Numbered from the stretch's first letter, positions 1 through 9,032 are shown. The stretch: DNA of 64,000 nt from Pseudomonas marginalis (GCF_001645105.1 NZ_LKEG01000060.1:140383-204382), one strand, 5' to 3'. The notes: generated by a model from the letters alone, not told the origin. Program-made: numbers and translations.

Positions 1-93
1 GCTCTATGTGACGACAGCGGTCTGTCAGTCAGCTTGGTTGTAGCTGACCCGCCGACATCGCAGGCAAGCCAGCTCCCCCATTTGGATTGGGTT

Positions 94-1386
94 TCAGCCC
101 CGGTTCAGCAGTGATTCGATTTCATCGAACCCCGGCCGCGCCAATACATCGGGCTGACAGCAGCTTATTTGCAGCGCGACCAGTCCATCACTCACCTGAT
201 CCTCCACCCGCTCCAACAACTCCCCCAGCAACACGCCGAACGCCCGCACTTCAATACGCTGCAACGCTTTGGTCTCCAGGGTTTCCGCCGTGGCATGGAA
301 CGACGCCGCGCCAAAATCCCCCAGCAGGCAGTCCCCCGCTTCATTCCAGAGGATATTGTGGCCATACAGGTCGCCATGGGTGATGCCATGCCGATGCAGA
401 TGCGCGCCTACCGACGCGACCCCGCGTGCCATGCGCAACGCCACTTCAAGGCTGAAGCAAGCGCCCGCTTCGTAGATGTCGCGTGTGCACGAGGCCAGGC
501 TCGGCAAGGCCGCGAGGTTGCGGTAGCTCGGGTCGATCAGCTCCATCACCAGTGCGGCCTGGTCGTCAGGGTGGCCGACAACGCGGCCCTCGACCTTGAT
601 CAGGTTGGGGTGCAAGCCGGCGGCAATGCAGGCCTGCATTTCGTGCAGTGGCGAGCCGTCGCTGGTGATGCTGCCTTTATACAGTTTGACGGCAACGGCT
701 TTGCCCGACGGTTTCCACAGCGCTTTACGGATGACGCCGGAAGCGCCTTCGCCGAGGACTTCGGCCAGTGCCAGGTCGGACCAGGGAATATTCGCGGTAG
801 TCTCATCGCCCGCCACCTCGACGGCCATTTCCACCGGGTTACCGGCATAGGCCAGCCAGGTCAGGCTGGGCAGCGTCAGCAGCCACTGCGGTAGCCGGGT
901 GAAGCGGTTGGAGGCAATGCGGAGCAATTCGAGGTTGTGGCAGTTGGCCAAGCTTTCCGGCAGGTGCGTCAGCTCGTTGCCGGCCAGCATCAGCTTTTGC
1001 AGGAGTGGCCGTTCGCCCAATTCACTCGGCAACTGGCTGATGCGGTTATCGGTCAGGATCAGCCAGCGCAGCAGGGGCGGCAATGCGGCGGCGGGCACGT
1101 GGCTGATCCGGTTGGCCTTGAAGCCGATCATGCTCAGCTTGGCGCACTGGCCCAGGCTGGCCGGCAGCTCGGTGAACAGGTTGTCCGAGCAGAACAGCAC
1201 GCGCAGGTGCGGCAGGCGGTGCAGGTCGTCGGGCAGGCGGCTCAGGGCGTTACCGCTGAGGTTGAGGATTTCCAGGGAGTCGGCCAGTTCGAAGATTTCC
1301 CGGGGGAATTCGGTCAGCCCGCAGGACAGGTCCAGGCGCGTGATGCCGGCCAATTGGCCGGCCTTGAGTTGGGCGAGGGTATTCAT
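94..1386 (-). CDS. Leucine-rich-repeat protein kinase
   Basis: The protein is about 430 residues with two modules. Residues ~15-195 hold about eight leucine-rich repeats of the L..L.L..N.L..LP type. Residues ~205-425 form a Hanks-type Ser/Thr kinase fold: a glycine loop GEGASGVI, the ATP lysine in AVKLYK, a catalytic loop HGDLYGHN (HGD instead of the usual HRD) and the metal-binding DFG. No signal peptide or membrane segment is visible, so it is probably cytoplasmic. I chose the ATG at 1386 over an in-frame GTG at 1401. It lies just downstream of the AFG1-like ATPase gene on the same strand (40-base gap) and may be co-transcribed. The kinase call rests on intact motifs; the substrate is unknown. 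Confidence 0.85.
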   Translation of the reverse strand: MNTLAQLKAGQLAGITRLDLSCGLTEFPREIFELADSLEILNLSGNALSRLPDDLHRLPHLRVLFCSDNLFTELPASLGQCAKLSMIGFKANRISHVPAAALPPLLRWLILTDNRISQLPSELGERPLLQKLMLAGNELTHLPESLANCHNLELLRIASNRFTRLPQWLLTLPSLTWLAYAGNPVEMAVEVAGDETTANIPWSDLALAEVLGEGASGVIRKALWKPSGKAVAVKLYKGSITSDGSPLHEMQACIAAGLHPNLIKVEGRVVGHPDDQAALVMELIDPSYRNLAALPSLASCTRDIYEAGACFSLEVALRMARGVASVGAHLHRHGITHGDLYGHNILWNEAGDCLLGDFGAASFHATAETLETKALQRIEVRAFGVLLGELLERVEDQVSDGLVALQISCCQPDVLARPGFDEIESLLNRG

Positions 1387-1425
1387 GAACGGCGCGGTCA
1401 CTCGGCAAGAAGGCGTAAATGGCGC

Positions 1426-2520
1426 TCATGATACCGGGTCGGGCACCGGTTGCGGGCAGGTCTGTTGCAACTGCCCGAGACGGCTGGCAGAACGGGCGAG
1501 GTCGATGGCGTGGCCGCCCAAGGCGATGTCGAGGGGCTGCTCACCGATAAGCACCAGGTGCTTGTCCCGGTCGTAGAGCACGTCCACCAAGTTGATAAAA
1601 CGCTGTTGCACGGCAATCGGACACTCCGCCAGTTGAGGCAGGCCGTCGATGACCCAGTGATCGTAGTCCTGGCACAGCAGCAGGTAGTCCATGACCGCCG
1701 TGAGTTGTTCGCACAGGTCGTTGAACGTGAAGGCAACGCTGCGTCCCGCGTGGCGCCGGCACATCAGGGTCCGGTGGCCGACGGCCAAGGGCTGGGGCGG
1801 GCAGTCCGCAGCGGGCAGATCGAGTGCTGCACGCTGGCTTACGGTTCCCGGCCATACGTACTGACCGCTGGTAAAACGTTGTGCGCTCTGCGCCTGGGGC
1901 AGGCTGCGAAAGTCCTGCGGCGAGCTGACCTCCAGCACCTCCATGCGCGCGTCGATCAGGTCGATCACCGGCTTGAATCGCTCGTGGTACAGGGGGTTGG
2001 GCAGCAAGCCTCGCGGCGCATAGTTGGACGTCACCAGCACCAGCACACCGCGCTCGAACAAGGCCTTGAACAGCCGCGTGATCAGCATGGCATCGCCGAT
2101 ATCGTGGACGTGGAATTCGTCGAAACACAGCACCTGGCAATCTGCCAGCCGTTCATCGAGGGCCACGGCCAGGGCATCGTCCTGTTCACGGTGGGTGAAC
2201 ATGTCGCGATGCAGTTGGGCGAAAAAGTCATGGAAGTGCACGCGCTGCTTCTGCGCAATCGGCAACGCCTGGAAAAACCCGTCCAGCAGCCAGCTTTTGC
2301 CGCGCCCCACTGGTCCATGCAGGTACAGGCTGCGGGCGGGTTGGCCGGCGAGCAAGTGCTGGGTTTCCCGGGCCAATGCTGCAATGGCTCGGGTTTGACC
2401 AGTGCTGAGGGTGTAACCCTGTTGCTCGGCCTTTTGCTGAAAGAACGCGGGGAGGGGCGAGGCGTCGAGGGGGGCGGTGTGTTTACCGAGCAGGCGACGG
2501 ATCAGGGAAAGCGCGGCCAA
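1426..2520 (-). CDS. AFG1/ZapE-like AAA+ ATPase
   Basis: This 364-residue protein has a Walker A motif GPVGRGKS near residue 70 and a Walker B motif VLCFDEFHV near residue 130, the pattern of the AFG1/ZapE ATPase family. E. coli ZapE acts on the division ring, and mitochondrial AFG1 works in membrane-protein quality control. The N-terminus is atypical for ZapE, so this is probably the second AFG1-like paralogue many pseudomonads carry; I leave the symbol blank. The frame opens with TTG at 2520, with no good upstream ATG and only a weak ribosome site, so the start is uncertain. It reads in the same direction as the LRR kinase. Confidence 0.85.
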   Translation of the reverse strand: MAALSLIRRLLGKHTAPLDASPLPAFFQQKAEQQGYTLSTGQTRAIAALARETQHLLAGQPARSLYLHGPVGRGKSWLLDGFFQALPIAQKQRVHFHDFFAQLHRDMFTHREQDDALAVALDERLADCQVLCFDEFHVHDIGDAMLITRLFKALFERGVLVLVTSNYAPRGLLPNPLYHERFKPVIDLIDARMEVLEVSSPQDFRSLPQAQSAQRFTSGQYVWPGTVSQRAALDLPAADCPPQPLAVGHRTLMCRRHAGRSVAFTFNDLCEQLTAVMDYLLLCQDYDHWVIDGLPQLAECPIAVQQRFINLVDVLYDRDKHLVLIGEQPLDIALGGHAIDLARSASRLGQLQQTCPQPVPDPVS

Positions 2521-2708
2521 TGCAAGTCACTCTATAGTTCAGTGGTTGCTCACTTTAGGGCGCTCGCCGCGTTTTGACCAATAGAGAAGGGCGTTGCCCG
2601 CTATCTCGAAAAAGCCTGTCACGAAGGTAATCCTGTCCAGACTGGCAGTTTCTCGCTGAGTGTCTAACCTCCTACAAAGGAGTAATCCCTGTACAAGGAT
2701 TTGGGGCA

Positions 2709-3233
2709 GTGAAGGGACGAGCAGTATTGGCAGTCATGGGCGCGACGCTCTGCAGCACGGCTTACGGCGCACAACTCCAGGTGGAGGTGCGTATCGACGT
2801 GCAGCGGGGCTGTCAGTTGGTGGGTACCACCCGCGAGGCTGGCATCGAGCAACTGGGTATCTTGGATTTCGGCAGCGGCGCGCGTCTCAACGACCCGGCC
2901 GGGCCCTTGAGTGCGGCGTTGATCAGCCAGCGCCAGCCGCGCCTGGAGTGCAACCCCGACACGCCGTATCAAGTGCGCGTGGACGGTGGCCTGCATGGCG
3001 GCACCGGTGAGGTGCGCTACCTGAGCGCCACCCCTTCGACCCAACCCATTCCCTATCGCCTATATGCCGACGCCGCGCGGCGCGTGCCGTTGCCGGTGGA
3101 CGTGCCGCTGAGCGGCCGGGTGCCGGACGCAGGCTTTGTTGACCTGCCGCTTTACGGCCGCATTGAGCCGCTCAAAGACATCCCCGCCGTCGGCCGCTAC
3201 ACCGACCTGCTCAAGGTGACGGTGACATGGTAA
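2709..3233 (+). CDS. Csu-type pilus subunit (spore coat U domain), first of four
   Basis: A 174-residue secreted protein opens the pilus operon. It has a signal peptide ending near AYG-A (residue ~20), then a spore-coat-U (SCPU) domain with a conserved Cys pair, a DGG.HGGTG turn, an IPYRLYAD strand and the family ending GRYTDLLKVTVTW. SCPU proteins are donor-strand-exchanged subunits of archaic chaperone-usher (Csu) pili. Translation starts at a GTG at 2709 behind AAGGA (2695-2699). The gene overlaps the next one by 7 bases, which suggests coupled translation. It is similar in design to the three following subunits but diverged from them, so it may be a minor or adaptor subunit. Confidence 0.85.
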   Translation: MKGRAVLAVMGATLCSTAYGAQLQVEVRIDVQRGCQLVGTTREAGIEQLGILDFGSGARLNDPAGPLSAALISQRQPRLECNPDTPYQVRVDGGLHGGTGEVRYLSATPSTQPIPYRLYADAARRVPLPVDVPLSGRVPDAGFVDLPLYGRIEPLKDIPAVGRYTDLLKVTVTW

Positions 3234-3769
3234 GCCGCTGCATGGCCCTGGTGGTCATGGGCGGCCTGCTGGTGCTGGCGGATGACGCGCAGGCGGCTGC
3301 CGCCACCGGGCTGATCCAGGCGCGGCTGGTGATCACCGCCAGTTGCGAAGTGAGCAAAGGGGTTGAAAGCGCGCCGGTCAACCCCACCGGCGGCACGGCG
3401 ATGCTCGACTTCGGCAGCCAAGGACCGACCTGGAGCAACCCGCTGGGCGCTGGCGTCACCGCGGGCGACAAGGCGCCATTGGCGGTGTCGTGCAACCCCT
3501 CGGTCTCGAGCTTCACCGTGACCATCGACGGCGGTACCAACGGCGATGGCACCACCCGGCGCCTGAGCAATGGGCGCCAGATGATTCCTTATCGCCTGTC
3601 CGCCGACCCGCAGGGTCACAGCACCTACAGCATCGGGCAGCAACACAATTTTGTCGTGGCCAAGGGCACCCAGATACCGATCCCGGTGTTTGGCTCCGTG
3701 GTCGCAAATACCAGTGCCTTACCGGCAGGGATCTACACCGACACGTTGACGGTGACACTGGACTGGTAA
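3227..3769 (+). CDS. Csu-type pilus subunit (spore coat U domain), second
   Basis: A 180-residue SCPU-domain protein with a signal peptide cleaved near AQA-AAA. Mature-domain landmarks are the first Cys in ITASCEV, the FGSQGP turn, TIDGGTNGDGTTRR and IPYRLSAD, and the C-terminal strand GIYTDTLTVTLDW that pairs with the chaperone. Its start overlaps the end of the preceding subunit gene. It should be a structural or minor subunit exported through the usher encoded 2 kb downstream. I cannot tell from sequence alone which subunit forms the shaft. Confidence 0.85.
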   Translation: MVSRCMALVVMGGLLVLADDAQAAAATGLIQARLVITASCEVSKGVESAPVNPTGGTAMLDFGSQGPTWSNPLGAGVTAGDKAPLAVSCNPSVSSFTVTIDGGTNGDGTTRRLSNGRQMIPYRLSADPQGHSTYSIGQQHNFVVAKGTQIPIPVFGSVVANTSALPAGIYTDTLTVTLDW

Positions 3770-3787
3770 CTCAAGAGGATGGAAACC

Positions 3788-4330
3788 ATGCATGTACTTG
3801 TTTCTCGATTAGGCGTTTGCGCGCTGGGCCTGGCGATGGCCTCCAGCCTCAACGCGGCAACCACGGTGACCGGGCAGATCACGTCCAGCCTGATATTGAT
3901 CTCCAGCTGCCAGGTCAACGGCTCTGGAGCGGCCACCGGCCTGAACTTCGGTAGCTTGAACTTCGGCACCACCAACAGCCTGTTCACCAACGCCGATGCG
4001 CAGTTGCTCGGCGGTACCGGCACGGGTGGCGGATTGTCGATCCTGTGTTCCAGTGGCACCACGCCAGCCGTCAAGGTGCGCGCCGGTGCGCATGACGGCG
4101 CTTCCCCAGGCGGCAGCCGTGCGCTGGCCGACGGTGCGGGCAACTTCGTGCCCTACGACTTCTACACCGACAGCGGCCACTCCGCGTTGTTGGCGATCGA
4201 CGGCGTGATCACCCTCGCCGCCAGTACCGGCGTGGCGCAGACCGTCAGCCTCTACGGTCGGGCGGTGGGCAAGGCGGGGCTGCCGGCAGGCACCTACACC
4301 GACACCGTGGCCGTGGAACTGACGTTCTAG
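3788..4330 (+). CDS. Csu-type pilus subunit (spore coat U domain), third, possible major pilin
   Basis: A 180-residue SCPU-domain protein. I place the start at the ATG at 3788 rather than 3779 because AAGAGGA (3773-3779) would overlap the upstream ATG but sits 8 bases before 3788. The signal peptide MHVLVSRLGVCALGLAMA is followed by SSLNA-ATTVTG, then the Cys strand LISSCQVNG, LNFGSLNFGTT, and the end GTYTDTVAVELTF. Its dedicated, strong ribosome site and small polar sequence resemble the major subunit CsuA/B of Acinetobacter; that assignment is inference. Confidence 0.85.
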   Translation: MHVLVSRLGVCALGLAMASSLNAATTVTGQITSSLILISSCQVNGSGAATGLNFGSLNFGTTNSLFTNADAQLLGGTGTGGGLSILCSSGTTPAVKVRAGAHDGASPGGSRALADGAGNFVPYDFYTDSGHSALLAIDGVITLAASTGVAQTVSLYGRAVGKAGLPAGTYTDTVAVELTF

Positions 4331-4332
4331 CG

Positions 4333-4821
4333 ATGTGGTTCAGAGCGTTGCTGGCCTGTGCGCTGGCGGTGCCGCTGCCGTTATCGGCGGTGACCAGCCA
4401 GAGCTTCCAGGTGAGCGCAACCATCACCCCTGGCTGCCTGATTGTGGGCGGGAGCTCCAATTACGGCGCGCTGACCTACGGCAGTCATTCGGCCCTGGCG
4501 ACCAGCACCGTCACGGCGGCGCTGGCAGCGGGCGTCACGTTGCAATGCACGCCGGGGGTGGCCCTGAGCATGAGCGTCGACGGTGGGTTGCACGGCAGCA
4601 CCGGGCGTAATTTGCAGCACAGCAGCGGCAGTGCGCGGGTGGCGTATCAGTTATTTCGGGATGCGGCGTTCAGCCAGAGCCTGGGGATCGGCCAGAGCGT
4701 CAACGTGGCTTACAGCGATGCGAACACCATCAGCCTGCCGATCTACGGGCGGGTGCAGTTGCCGGGCAATCAGCCTGGGGGGACGTACAGCGACACGCTG
4801 CAAGTGCAGCTGACGTGGTAA
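4333..4821 (+). CDS. Csu-type pilus subunit (spore coat U domain), fourth
   Basis: A 162-residue SCPU-domain protein starting 2 bases after the previous stop. A short signal peptide MWFRALLACALAVPLPLSA precedes the domain, with Cys strand ATITPGCLIVGG, the turn SVDGGLHGSTGRN, VAYQLFRDAAF and the closing strand GTYSDTLQVQLTW. It is the smallest of the four subunits. It would be translocated by the downstream chaperone and usher. Its order just before the chaperone matches CsuB in the Acinetobacter csu operon, but one-to-one orthology cannot be claimed here. Confidence 0.85.
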   Translation: MWFRALLACALAVPLPLSAVTSQSFQVSATITPGCLIVGGSSNYGALTYGSHSALATSTVTAALAAGVTLQCTPGVALSMSVDGGLHGSTGRNLQHSSGSARVAYQLFRDAAFSQSLGIGQSVNVAYSDANTISLPIYGRVQLPGNQPGGTYSDTLQVQLTW

Positions 4822-4846
4822 GGCTATTGGTATAAGGAGTGGGGTT

Positions 4847-5635
4847 ATGCGTTCACCTTCCCGGCGGCTGTGGGCCGCGGGTCTTGCCTTGAGTGCCGCG
4901 TGCACGGCAGGGCTAGTGCAAGCGGCCAGCTCGGTGCTGATCTGGCCCATCGATCCGGTGCTGGAGGCCGATCAACAGGCCAGCGCACTGTGGCTGGAAA
5001 ACCGTGGGACCGAAACCGCGAGCTTGCAGATTCGCGTCTTTGCCTGGAGCCAGAGCGGCTTCGACGAGCAATACCAAAACCAGCGCGAGGTGATTGGCAG
5101 CCCGCCCGTGGCGCGGATCGAGCCGGGGCAGAAACAACTGGTACGCCTGACCCGCACCCGTGAAGTGCCGCCGGGGCAAGAGTTGGCCTACCGCATCATC
5201 ATCGATGAAATCCCTTCACCCTTGCAGGTGCCCACGCCGCCGGAAGGCAAGAACACGGCGGCGGCGATCCGCTTTCAGATGCGTTATTCAGTGCCGCTGT
5301 TTGCCTACGGCGCGGGCCTGTGGAGCAAGGAAGACAGCACGCGCCAGCGCGACCCCAAGGGCGCCGGCAAACCGGAGCTGAGCTGGCACAAGGTCACGGT
5401 GGCAGGGCGCAACTACATCGAAGTGCGCAACCAGGGCGCCGTGCATGCGCGCCTCACCGATGCGTCATTCAAGCAGGGTGGGCAGACGCGGCCGTTGGTG
5501 GACGGCCTGTTGGGCTACGTACTGCCGGGCGCAACCATGCGCTGGCCGGTGCCGGATACGTTGTCGGCCGACCAGCCGCTGCAGGTCAGGATCAACGGTG
5601 CGCCGCAGTTGGAGAACCTGGCGCCGAAGCGGTAA
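4847..5635 (+). CDS. Pilus periplasmic chaperone (Csu/archaic type)
   Basis: A 262-residue periplasmic pilus chaperone with signal peptide MRSPSRRLWAAGLALSAA... cleaved near VQA-ASS. The PapD-like N-terminal Ig domain has the family strand SSVLIWPIDPVLEADQ, then ALWLENRG and KQLVRLTR; the basic residues that anchor subunit C-termini lie in these strands. The edge strand AAAIRFQMRYSVPLFAYG is typical of archaic chaperones. AAGGAG at 4833-4838 gives a clear start. It caps SCPU subunits by donor-strand complementation and delivers them to the usher downstream. Confidence 0.9.
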   Translation: MRSPSRRLWAAGLALSAACTAGLVQAASSVLIWPIDPVLEADQQASALWLENRGTETASLQIRVFAWSQSGFDEQYQNQREVIGSPPVARIEPGQKQLVRLTRTREVPPGQELAYRIIIDEIPSPLQVPTPPEGKNTAAAIRFQMRYSVPLFAYGAGLWSKEDSTRQRDPKGAGKPELSWHKVTVAGRNYIEVRNQGAVHARLTDASFKQGGQTRPLVDGLLGYVLPGATMRWPVPDTLSADQPLQVRINGAPQLENLAPKR

Positions 5636-5648
5636 CCGCAGGGTAGCG

Positions 5649-5669
5649 GGGCTGGGAAGCCCCGGGTTT
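5649..5669 (+). terminator. Small intra-operon hairpin with T tract
   Basis: A GGGGCTgggaAGCCCC stem is followed by GGGTTTT, between the chaperone stop and the usher start. The stem is short and the T run modest, so at most it would attenuate transcription into the usher gene. Confidence 0.35.
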
Positions 5670-5706
5670 TAAACGGATGGAGATGTCCATTGAAGGACAC
5701 AACGCC

Positions 5707-8064
5707 ATGATGAGTCGTGGTCTGGCTCGTGGTATATGGCTGTCGGTGGTAAGCGGGCTGGGCGGCGCAATGATTGCGCTTCCAGGCGTGGCTGGCGACC
5801 TGCCACCGCCCCCTAGCAGTATGGAGGCTGTCGCCGATGCACAGTTGTTTCTGGAGTTGGTGGTCAACCAGATGGACACCGGCCTTGTTATTGCGGTCGA
5901 TCAACGGGCCGGGCAACTCTACGTGCCGGCCAGTGCGCTGCAGGATGTGGGCATGAAGCTGCCCGGTGAACCGAGTGGGAGTGTGGCGCTGGACCAGATC
6001 CCCGGCCTGCACAGCGAGTACGACAGCCATGGCCAGCGCCTGTTGCTGGATGTGCCACCGTCGTGGCTGCAGGCGCAATTCATCGGCAACCGCAACACCT
6101 ATCCGCGTACCCAGGCGATGAGCAGCTTCGGCGCCTTGCTCAACTATGACCTGTATTTCAACGACACCGACGAAGGCGGCAGCTACCTCGCCGCCTGGAA
6201 CGAAGTGCGCCTGTTCGACAACTGGGGCACCTTGTCCAATACCGGTCAGTACCGCCAGACCCTGGCCGATGGGGTCGGCAGCAGTACGCTGAACAACGGC
6301 TACCGGCGCTACGACACCACCTGGCGTTTCTCCGATGATGAGCAGCTGCTGACCTACGAGGCCGGTGACGTGATCAGCGGCGCCTTGCCCTGGAGCAGTT
6401 CGGTGCGCCTGGGCGGCGTGCAACTGTCGCGGGACTTTGCGGTGCGCCCGGACCTGGTGACCTATCCTTTGCCGCAATTTGCCGGTGAGGCTGCGGTGCC
6501 ATCGTCGGTGGACCTGTTTATCAACGGCTACAAGTCCGACAGCGCACTGTTGCAACCAGGGCCTTACACGCTGACCAATGTGCCGTTTATCAACGGAGCG
6601 GGCGAAGCCGTGGTGGTGACCACCGACGCCCTGGGTCGCCAGGTCTCGACCACCGTGCCGTTCTATGTGACCAGCACGTTGCTGCAACAGGGCCTGACGG
6701 ATTTCTCGGTGGCCGCCGGTACCTTGCGCCGGGAGTACGCCCTGAAGGATTTTGCCTATGGGTCGGGTGTGGCCAGCGGCACCTTTCGTTATGGGTATTC
6801 CGACAACCTGACCTTGGAAACCCATGCCGAAGCGTCCAGCGACCTGACCCTGGGCGGCCTGGGCGGCAACCTGCGGCTGGGCAACTTCGGCGTGCTCAAC
6901 ACGGCCGTCAGTCAAAGCCAGTTCGAAGGCCACACCGGCCAGCAACTGAGCCTGGGTTATCAGTACAACAGCACGCGCTACAGCCTGTCCTATCAGCGGG
7001 TGGAGCGACACGAAGCGTACGCCGACCTGACCCTGGTCGACACGCCTTACGCCAGCCTCAGCAAGCGCAGCGAGCAGGTAACCCTGAGCCTCAACCTTGA
7101 GCGTTTCGGCAGCCTGGGTGTGGGGTATTTCGACGTGCAGGCGGCGGACGATTCGCGCACGCGCCTGCTCAACCTGAGCTGGAGTAAACCGCTGTGGCGC
7201 AACACCAGTTTCTACCTGTCGGCCAACCGTGAGATCGGCGACAGCAACTGGGCGATGCAGGCGCAACTGGTGATTCCGTTTGATCTCAACGGCAGCCTGG
7301 CCCTGAGCACCGAGCGCAGCAAGGAGGGCGCCAGCCGCCAGCGCCTCAACTACAGCCACGCGGTGCCCAGCGAAGGCGGGGTAGGCTACAACCTCGGTTA
7401 TGCCCAGGGCGCTGGCCCGGCGTACCGGCAGGCCGACCTGACGTGGCGCTTGCAATCGGTGCAGTTGCGGGCTGGCGTATACGGCAGCAGCGATGCCGAG
7501 ACGCGTTGGGCGGATGCCAGCGGCTCGCTGGTGTGGATGGGCGGCGACGCCTTTGCCGCCAACCGCATCAACGATGCCTTTGTGGTGGTGAGTACCCAGG
7601 GATTCGCCGGGATTCCGGTGCGCTACGAGAACCAGTTGGTGGGTGAAACCGACCGCAACGGCCATCTTCTGGTGCCGTGGAGCAGCGCGTATTACCGCGC
7701 CAAGTATGAAATCGATCCGCTGAACCTGCCGCTCAACGTGCAGAGCCCGAATGTGGAACAGCGTGTGTCGGTGCGGCGTGGCAGCGGCTACCTGCTGGAG
7801 TTTCCATTGCGCCGGGTACTCGCGGCCAGCGTCACCCTGGTGGACACCCAGCATCAGGAGTTGCCCCTGGGCAGCCTGGTGGTGCACGAGCAAAGCAACC
7901 AGCAGGCGGTGGTTGGCTGGGATGGCCTGGTGTACCTGGAAAATCTCTCGGGGCATAACACCCTGCACGTCACGCTGGGCGAAGGGCGTACCTGCCAGGC
8001 GCGGTTTGATATCGATGAGCAACAACAGGATGTGCCGCTGATCGGGCCGTTGGTGTGCCAATGA
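5707..8064 (+). CDS. Outer-membrane usher of the Csu-type pilus
   Basis: A 785-residue fimbrial usher (FimD/CsuD class). I chose the ATG at 5707, with GAAGGA at 5691-5696 upstream, over an in-frame ATG at 5677; this gives the signal peptide MMSRGLARGIWLSVVSGLGG. An N-terminal chaperone-binding domain (~45-130) is followed by the beta-barrel with a plug region (PSSVDLFINGYKSD, PGPYTLTNVPFINGAGEAVVV), and C-terminal domains (YLLEFPLRRVLAASVTLVD). The plug and barrel motifs are intact. A small GC hairpin with a T run (5649-5669) lies between the chaperone stop and this gene. The gene overlaps the tip adhesin gene by an ATGA junction. Confidence 0.92.
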   Translation: MMSRGLARGIWLSVVSGLGGAMIALPGVAGDLPPPPSSMEAVADAQLFLELVVNQMDTGLVIAVDQRAGQLYVPASALQDVGMKLPGEPSGSVALDQIPGLHSEYDSHGQRLLLDVPPSWLQAQFIGNRNTYPRTQAMSSFGALLNYDLYFNDTDEGGSYLAAWNEVRLFDNWGTLSNTGQYRQTLADGVGSSTLNNGYRRYDTTWRFSDDEQLLTYEAGDVISGALPWSSSVRLGGVQLSRDFAVRPDLVTYPLPQFAGEAAVPSSVDLFINGYKSDSALLQPGPYTLTNVPFINGAGEAVVVTTDALGRQVSTTVPFYVTSTLLQQGLTDFSVAAGTLRREYALKDFAYGSGVASGTFRYGYSDNLTLETHAEASSDLTLGGLGGNLRLGNFGVLNTAVSQSQFEGHTGQQLSLGYQYNSTRYSLSYQRVERHEAYADLTLVDTPYASLSKRSEQVTLSLNLERFGSLGVGYFDVQAADDSRTRLLNLSWSKPLWRNTSFYLSANREIGDSNWAMQAQLVIPFDLNGSLALSTERSKEGASRQRLNYSHAVPSEGGVGYNLGYAQGAGPAYRQADLTWRLQSVQLRAGVYGSSDAETRWADASGSLVWMGGDAFAANRINDAFVVVSTQGFAGIPVRYENQLVGETDRNGHLLVPWSSAYYRAKYEIDPLNLPLNVQSPNVEQRVSVRRGSGYLLEFPLRRVLAASVTLVDTQHQELPLGSLVVHEQSNQQAVVGWDGLVYLENLSGHNTLHVTLGEGRTCQARFDIDEQQQDVPLIGPLVCQ

Positions 8065-9032
8065 GAGGAATGGGGTGGCTGTGTGTCGTGGGCGTAGTGT
8101 TTTCGGGCCAGGCCATGGCGCTGTGTTCGGTGGTGACCACGACGCCGGCGAGTTTCGGTTCGATCAGCTCGATGACGGTGCGCACGGCGGCGCAGGCCAG
8201 TTCGACGGCCAACGCAGGGTTGAGCTGCACCTCGGCGTTGATTTCGCTGCTGGTGTCCACCGACCACTTCTACGCGACGATCACCTCATCCAAGACCGGG
8301 ATGGTCGGGCCAACCGGCGATGTCATCGGCTATACGATTTACGGCAGCAACAGCACCAGTTTCCCGATAACCAGAGGCACCCAATTTGAATTCGGTGGTG
8401 CCGGGGGGATTGCCCAAGGCATCGGTTTGATCGCGGGGCCTGGGACAAAAACCGTCCCGCTGTACGTGAGCAGCATCACCGGCAGCAACGTTGCTGCGGG
8501 GTTGTACACCGAGACCTTGAACATTGCCTGGAACTGGAACTACTGCTCGGGGATCGGCATTGGAGGTATCTGCCTGGGCCGCGACATCGGCAGCGGCACG
8601 GCAGCGTTGACCGTGAGCATGACCGTCACCAATGACTGCCAGATCACCGCGCCCAATATCAGCTTTGGCAGCGCGCCGGTTGTCAGTGGGTTCTCCACCG
8701 TGACCGGGCAGACCAGCATTTCCTGCACCAAAGGCAGCGCCTACAGCGTCGGCCTGAGTGACGGCCAGAACCCGCTCAGCGTGGGCGGGCGACGGCGCAT
8801 GGTGTCCGGCGGCAACTACCTGGCCTACGATATATTCAAAAGCGCCGGGACCACCCGCTGGGGCAGCGTGGGCGCAGCGCGTCGCGACAGCTCCACCGCC
8901 GAAATCAACCCCGGCAACGGCCTGGGCACCGGTAGCCAGGTGTTCAACTACAACGCCAGGGTCTACACCGACCAGAACACCCCACCCGCCGGTACCTATC
9001 TCGACAACGTGGTACTCGACGTGGGCTTTTAG
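8061..9032 (+). CDS. Csu-type tip adhesin (two spore coat U domains)
   Basis: A 323-residue secreted protein made of two SCPU-like halves (residues ~20-155 and ~185-323), the layout of the CsuE tip adhesin. The start ATG at 8061 overlaps the usher stop (ATGA). The signal peptide MRGMGWLCVVGVVFSGQAMA precedes a Cys-rich N-terminal half (LCSVVTTTPASFGS, LSCTSA, NYCSGIGIGGICLG) likely to be the binding domain. The C-terminal half resembles the other subunits, ending GTYLDNVVLDVGF, and would join the shaft. The stop codon overlaps the convergent anti-sigma gene by 4 bases. Confidence 0.85.
   Translation: MRGMGWLCVVGVVFSGQAMALCSVVTTTPASFGSISSMTVRTAAQASSTANAGLSCTSALISLLVSTDHFYATITSSKTGMVGPTGDVIGYTIYGSNSTSFPITRGTQFEFGGAGGIAQGIGLIAGPGTKTVPLYVSSITGSNVAAGLYTETLNIAWNWNYCSGIGIGGICLGRDIGSGTAALTVSMTVTNDCQITAPNISFGSAPVVSGFSTVTGQTSISCTKGSAYSVGLSDGQNPLSVGGRRRMVSGGNYLAYDIFKSAGTTRWGSVGAARRDSSTAEINPGNGLGTGSQVFNYNARVYTDQNTPPAGTYLDNVVLDVGF

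Noticed and set aside
1450..2577. Long plus-strand reading frame opposite the AFG1-like gene
   Set aside because: It is an antisense shadow of the high-GC minus-strand gene; no start signal or domain. The same holds for the long antisense frames opposite the usher, tamB, the efflux genes and glnS.
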